NCBI GenBank assembly: GCA_016787445.1
Contig: JAEUTQ010000036.1
Coordinates: forward strand, 19,641 to 83,640
From: Bacteroidia bacterium
Lineage (GTDB): Bacteria > Bacteroidota > Bacteroidia > B-17B0 > Aurantibacillaceae
Direction: 5' to 3'
Length of the DNA stretch: 64,000 bases
Part shown: one piece after another, positions 61,794 to 64,000 of the stretch
Position numbering within the stretch: position 1 is the stretch's first letter
Layout of the letters: each line of letters begins with the position of its first letter
Translations under genes and position numbers: made by a program
Notes under the pieces: model-generated
Seen by the model: only the letters and a program-made list of their open reading frames with translations
Database searches by the model: none
What the model was told of the DNA's origin: nothing

Positions 61794-63758
61794 ATGAAAA
61801 AGTTTTTTTTAATTTTAGTATTCATAATTATTAATTACATAGGCTTTTCTCAAACCACCTATTTAATGAATAATAATACGGCTGTTAATCTAACATGTCC
61901 ATCCACTTCTTTGTTTTATGACAGTGGTGGCGCCGGAGGTAATTATAGTAATAGTGAAACTTACGTTAAGACCTTTAATGCTCCCGCAGGATCATGTCTT
62001 CAAATCATGTTTAGTTCATTTGGCACGGAATCTTGTTGTGACCGACTAAGAATTTATGATGGACCAAGCGGAGCTAGTCCTTTGATTGGTACATTTGTTG
62101 GTACTGCATTACCACCTACCATTGTTTCGAGTGGAACTTCCTTAACTTTTAGTTGGACAACAGACGGATCAATAGTTAACTCGGGATGGGTTGCAACCAT
62201 AAATTGTTTAACCGCGTGTTCAGGAGTTCCTAGTCCGGGCGTAGCATCTTCTACCAGTAATTTTTGTGGTACAACCGGCACGGTAAATCTTTCATCTGTT
62301 GGGGCCACAACAGGTTGTGGTATCAGTTATGATTGGCAAACTTCATCATCTCCTACCGGACCATGGTCAAATATACCTGGGGCTATTAACGTGAATGCTG
62401 CCGTTACTTTTACTGCCACTACATATTACAGAATGCGTGTTCAATGTAATAGTGCAAATACTGTTTATACCAATACACTAATGGTTACACCTGCAACCTA
62501 TACGCCTTCATGTGCCTTATCTACGTATACACCATCGGTTATTGCCTATGCGCCGGATGTTTTTGCAGGTACACCAACACCAAGTACAGATGATGTATTA
62601 TACAATAACATAGCTTTGTTTGGATTTAATTTTTGCTATGGTGGCGCCTCTTATTGGGGAGGGTATGTCGCTTCAAATTCTTCATTTGTGTTCGACGGTA
62701 TTCCTTGTTTTCCTAATATTCTGACAACAACTTATGCAGCCCCAGGAGTAGGAACCGGGTATACGATTCCAACAGCAGCTCCTGTTAATAATACTTCTAT
62801 TCCTAGAAATGCTGTCCTTGGTCCTTGGCACGATGCTAATCCGAGTTTGGGTGGAACAATTGCTTACGCGACTCTTGGTACTGCTCCCAACCGTAGATTT
62901 GTTGTGAAATTTGAAAATGTTCCAATGTATTCATGTGGAACTGCCAGCCCTAGCATTTATTTTACAGGACAGATTAAGTTGTTTGAAACAACTAATATTA
63001 TTGAAATTCATGTTGGTAACAAAGGTATTTGCCCGGGATGGAACGGCGGTTATGCTGTAATGGGCTTACACAGTTACGATGGCCTAACATATGTTCCACC
63101 TGTAAACGCAACGGCTCATAATCGACCAACACAATGGACGATGACCAATACCGCTTATCAATTCAGTTCTCCTTGTGCAAACGGTACCGGTCCTTGCGCG
63201 GTATTGCCAATAAACTTCAAGAATTTTTACGGGGAGCGAGTTGATGGTATTAATAAATTAACTTGGGAAACGGCCTTAGAAGAAAATGTAAAGGAATTTT
63301 TGGTGGAGCAGTCAAATGATGCGGATAAGTTTATTCCAATTGGTAAAGTGCCGGCAAAAAACGAACCCTCAGAGTATAAATTTGATGATAAAAACGCAAA
63401 GCCCGGTACAATAAATTATTACCGCATCACTTCTGTAGAGCATAACGGTGAGCGTAAGAGTACATTTATTTTACCGCTTGGTGATTTAGAAGCAGATGTA
63501 GCAGTGTCGGGTGTGTTTCCTAATCCGTTAAAAGGTGATTTCAGCGTAAGCTTAAATTCACGTGTGATGGAAACTGTAGACGTAAAAGTATATGATATGT
63601 TTGGAAAGGTAGTGAAGCAATTTAATAAACCATTAAATGTTGGCTTACAAAAACTCGATTTTAATTTAGCTGATGTGGCATCCGGTACGTATATGTTAGA
63701 AATCAGTTCACCAAACAGAGGTATACTATCACAACAGAAATTGATAAAGGTGGATTGA
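61794..63758 (+). CDS. T9SS type A cargo protein with N-terminal CUB-like domain
   Basis: 654 residues. After a signal peptide (cleavage near IGFSQ) a CUB-like domain at about 28-140 has the pattern DSGGAGGNYSNSETYVKTF, the adjacent cysteines of TESCCDRLRIYDG and a closing SGWVATINC. A cysteine-containing Ig-like region and a beta-rich domain (about 230-470) follow. A linker (LPINFKNFYGERVDGINKL) leads to an FN3-like stretch and the T9SS type A sorting domain in the last 80 residues (VSGVFPNPLKGDFSVSLN, VYDMFGKVVKQF, GTYMLEISS). It is secreted or surface attached; ligand unknown. Confidence 0.87.
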   Translation: MKKFFLILVFIIINYIGFSQTTYLMNNNTAVNLTCPSTSLFYDSGGAGGNYSNSETYVKTFNAPAGSCLQIMFSSFGTESCCDRLRIYDGPSGASPLIGTFVGTALPPTIVSSGTSLTFSWTTDGSIVNSGWVATINCLTACSGVPSPGVASSTSNFCGTTGTVNLSSVGATTGCGISYDWQTSSSPTGPWSNIPGAINVNAAVTFTATTYYRMRVQCNSANTVYTNTLMVTPATYTPSCALSTYTPSVIAYAPDVFAGTPTPSTDDVLYNNIALFGFNFCYGGASYWGGYVASNSSFVFDGIPCFPNILTTTYAAPGVGTGYTIPTAAPVNNTSIPRNAVLGPWHDANPSLGGTIAYATLGTAPNRRFVVKFENVPMYSCGTASPSIYFTGQIKLFETTNIIEIHVGNKGICPGWNGGYAVMGLHSYDGLTYVPPVNATAHNRPTQWTMTNTAYQFSSPCANGTGPCAVLPINFKNFYGERVDGINKLTWETALEENVKEFLVEQSNDADKFIPIGKVPAKNEPSEYKFDDKNAKPGTINYYRITSVEHNGERKSTFILPLGDLEADVAVSGVFPNPLKGDFSVSLNSRVMETVDVKVYDMFGKVVKQFNKPLNVGLQKLDFNLADVASGTYMLEISSPNRGILSQQKLIKVD

Positions 63759-63878
63759 TGTTTGATGTTTTGTGTTTGATGTTTTGTGTTTGATGTTTAG
63801 TTCGTAGTGTGGAGTTGGTAGTTCGTAGAGAGGAGTAGAGGAAGGAAAGTATAGGGAGGAAGTATAAGAATTAAGGAG
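63759..63878. repeat. TGTTTGATGTTT short tandem repeats
   Basis: The sequence after the T9SS gene repeats TGATGTTTTGTGTTTGATGT and TGTTTGATGTTTAG several times, then AGTTCGTAG-type units. Similar repeats occur after mutS at 34889-34920. No coding frame is supported. Confidence 0.6.
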
Positions 63879-63906
63879 TCCCGGTTAATAGCCGGGATTT
63901 TTTTTG
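63879..63906 (+). terminator. intrinsic terminator after the T9SS type A gene
   Basis: A 6-bp GC-rich stem TCCCGG (63879-63884) with CCGGGA (63892-63897) is followed by eight T residues. Confidence 0.82.
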
Positions 63907-64000
63907 CCCCACGCCCGGGGTGTATCAAGACCCCCTCCTGGTTTGAGCTGTGTAATGTGTCAGGACCCCCACGCCCGGTGTGTAACATGACCCCCTCCCG
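63907..64000. repeat. repeated GACCCCC motifs at window edge, possible insertion-element end
   Basis: CCCACGCCCGG followed by GTGTATCAAGACCCCCTCC and by GTGTAACATGACCCCCTCC form two copies about 55 bp apart, with a third GTGTCAGGACCCCCACG between them. Several short repeats in a row near an end are known from IS21-type elements, but no transposase is inside the window. Confidence 0.35.

Noticed and set aside
63797..63988. Minus-strand open frame of 63 codons
   Set aside because: It crosses the terminator and the GACCCCC repeats and has no recognisable domain.

Overview
The window is a stretch of Bacteroidota chromosome, most likely class Bacteroidia from an environmental, flavobacteria-like lineage; family and genus cannot be fixed from the sequence. 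The reasons are the AT-rich composition, TAnnTTTG-type -7 promoter boxes, tRNA genes without encoded CCA, SPII lipoproteins, three large secreted proteins with type IX secretion (T9SS) sorting domains, a SusC-like TonB-dependent receptor with a partner lipoprotein, and Bacteroidota housekeeping families (DUF2795, DUF4173, DUF2339/DUF3999, DUF5689). || 1-34.9 kb is mainly core genome: a PASTA-domain membrane protein, a bifunctional nuclease, electron transfer flavoprotein (etfB-etfA), the pyruvate dehydrogenase E1 beta subunit, proline dehydrogenase, a DUF4173-leucine-rich-repeat membrane fusion, a secreted nuclease-like phosphoesterase divergent from a TonB receptor/DUF5689 lipoprotein pair, a coiled-coil lipoprotein, a DUF2339/DUF3999 pair, a nucleoside transporter, an ABC-F ATPase, a GNAT acetyltransferase, smpB, small envelope genes, a VWA-type membrane protein, fabG, a 1255-residue T9SS cargo and mutS. 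|| 34.9-39.7 kb is an accessory, repeat-rich segment. It holds tRNA-Gly(GCC), tRNA-Leu(UAA), two decayed 3' copies of the same tRNA-Leu (one overlapping the end of a small GIY-YIG nuclease gene), a T9SS VCBS/FG-GAP protein, a DUF2061 gene, and several repeat families: palindromic CTCACCCC units, a 78-bp tandem repeat and an 85-bp unit that twice supplies the ATG of the next frame. || 39.7-61.0 kb is a surface polysaccharide (capsule/EPS/O-antigen) locus read in one direction. It starts with a WbpP-like epimerase, preceded by a truncated variant copy of its own 5' end. Next come a CMP-ulosonate synthetase-HAD fusion, a NeuB-cupin fusion, a KpsC/S-like protein, a flippase (Wzx), a polymerase (Wzy), an acetyltransferase, glycosyltransferases, an ATP-grasp enzyme, a CapA-like protein, two WbpG-like amidotransferases flanking a GT-B-like protein, a sugar transferase that would start synthesis on the lipid carrier, and the export pair Wza and Wzc (tyrosine kinase). 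Logically: activated sugars are made, assembled on undecaprenyl phosphate, flipped, polymerised and exported under Wzc control. || 61.0-64.0 kb carries a gene-free AT-rich spacer, a small exported protein of unknown function, a CUB-like T9SS protein and, at the window edge, repeated GACCCCC motifs that may be the end of an insertion element. || The most unusual points are the tRNA-Leu/GIY-YIG remnant array, the repeat units and the broken epimerase copy at the boundary of the polysaccharide locus, and the enzyme fusions in that locus.
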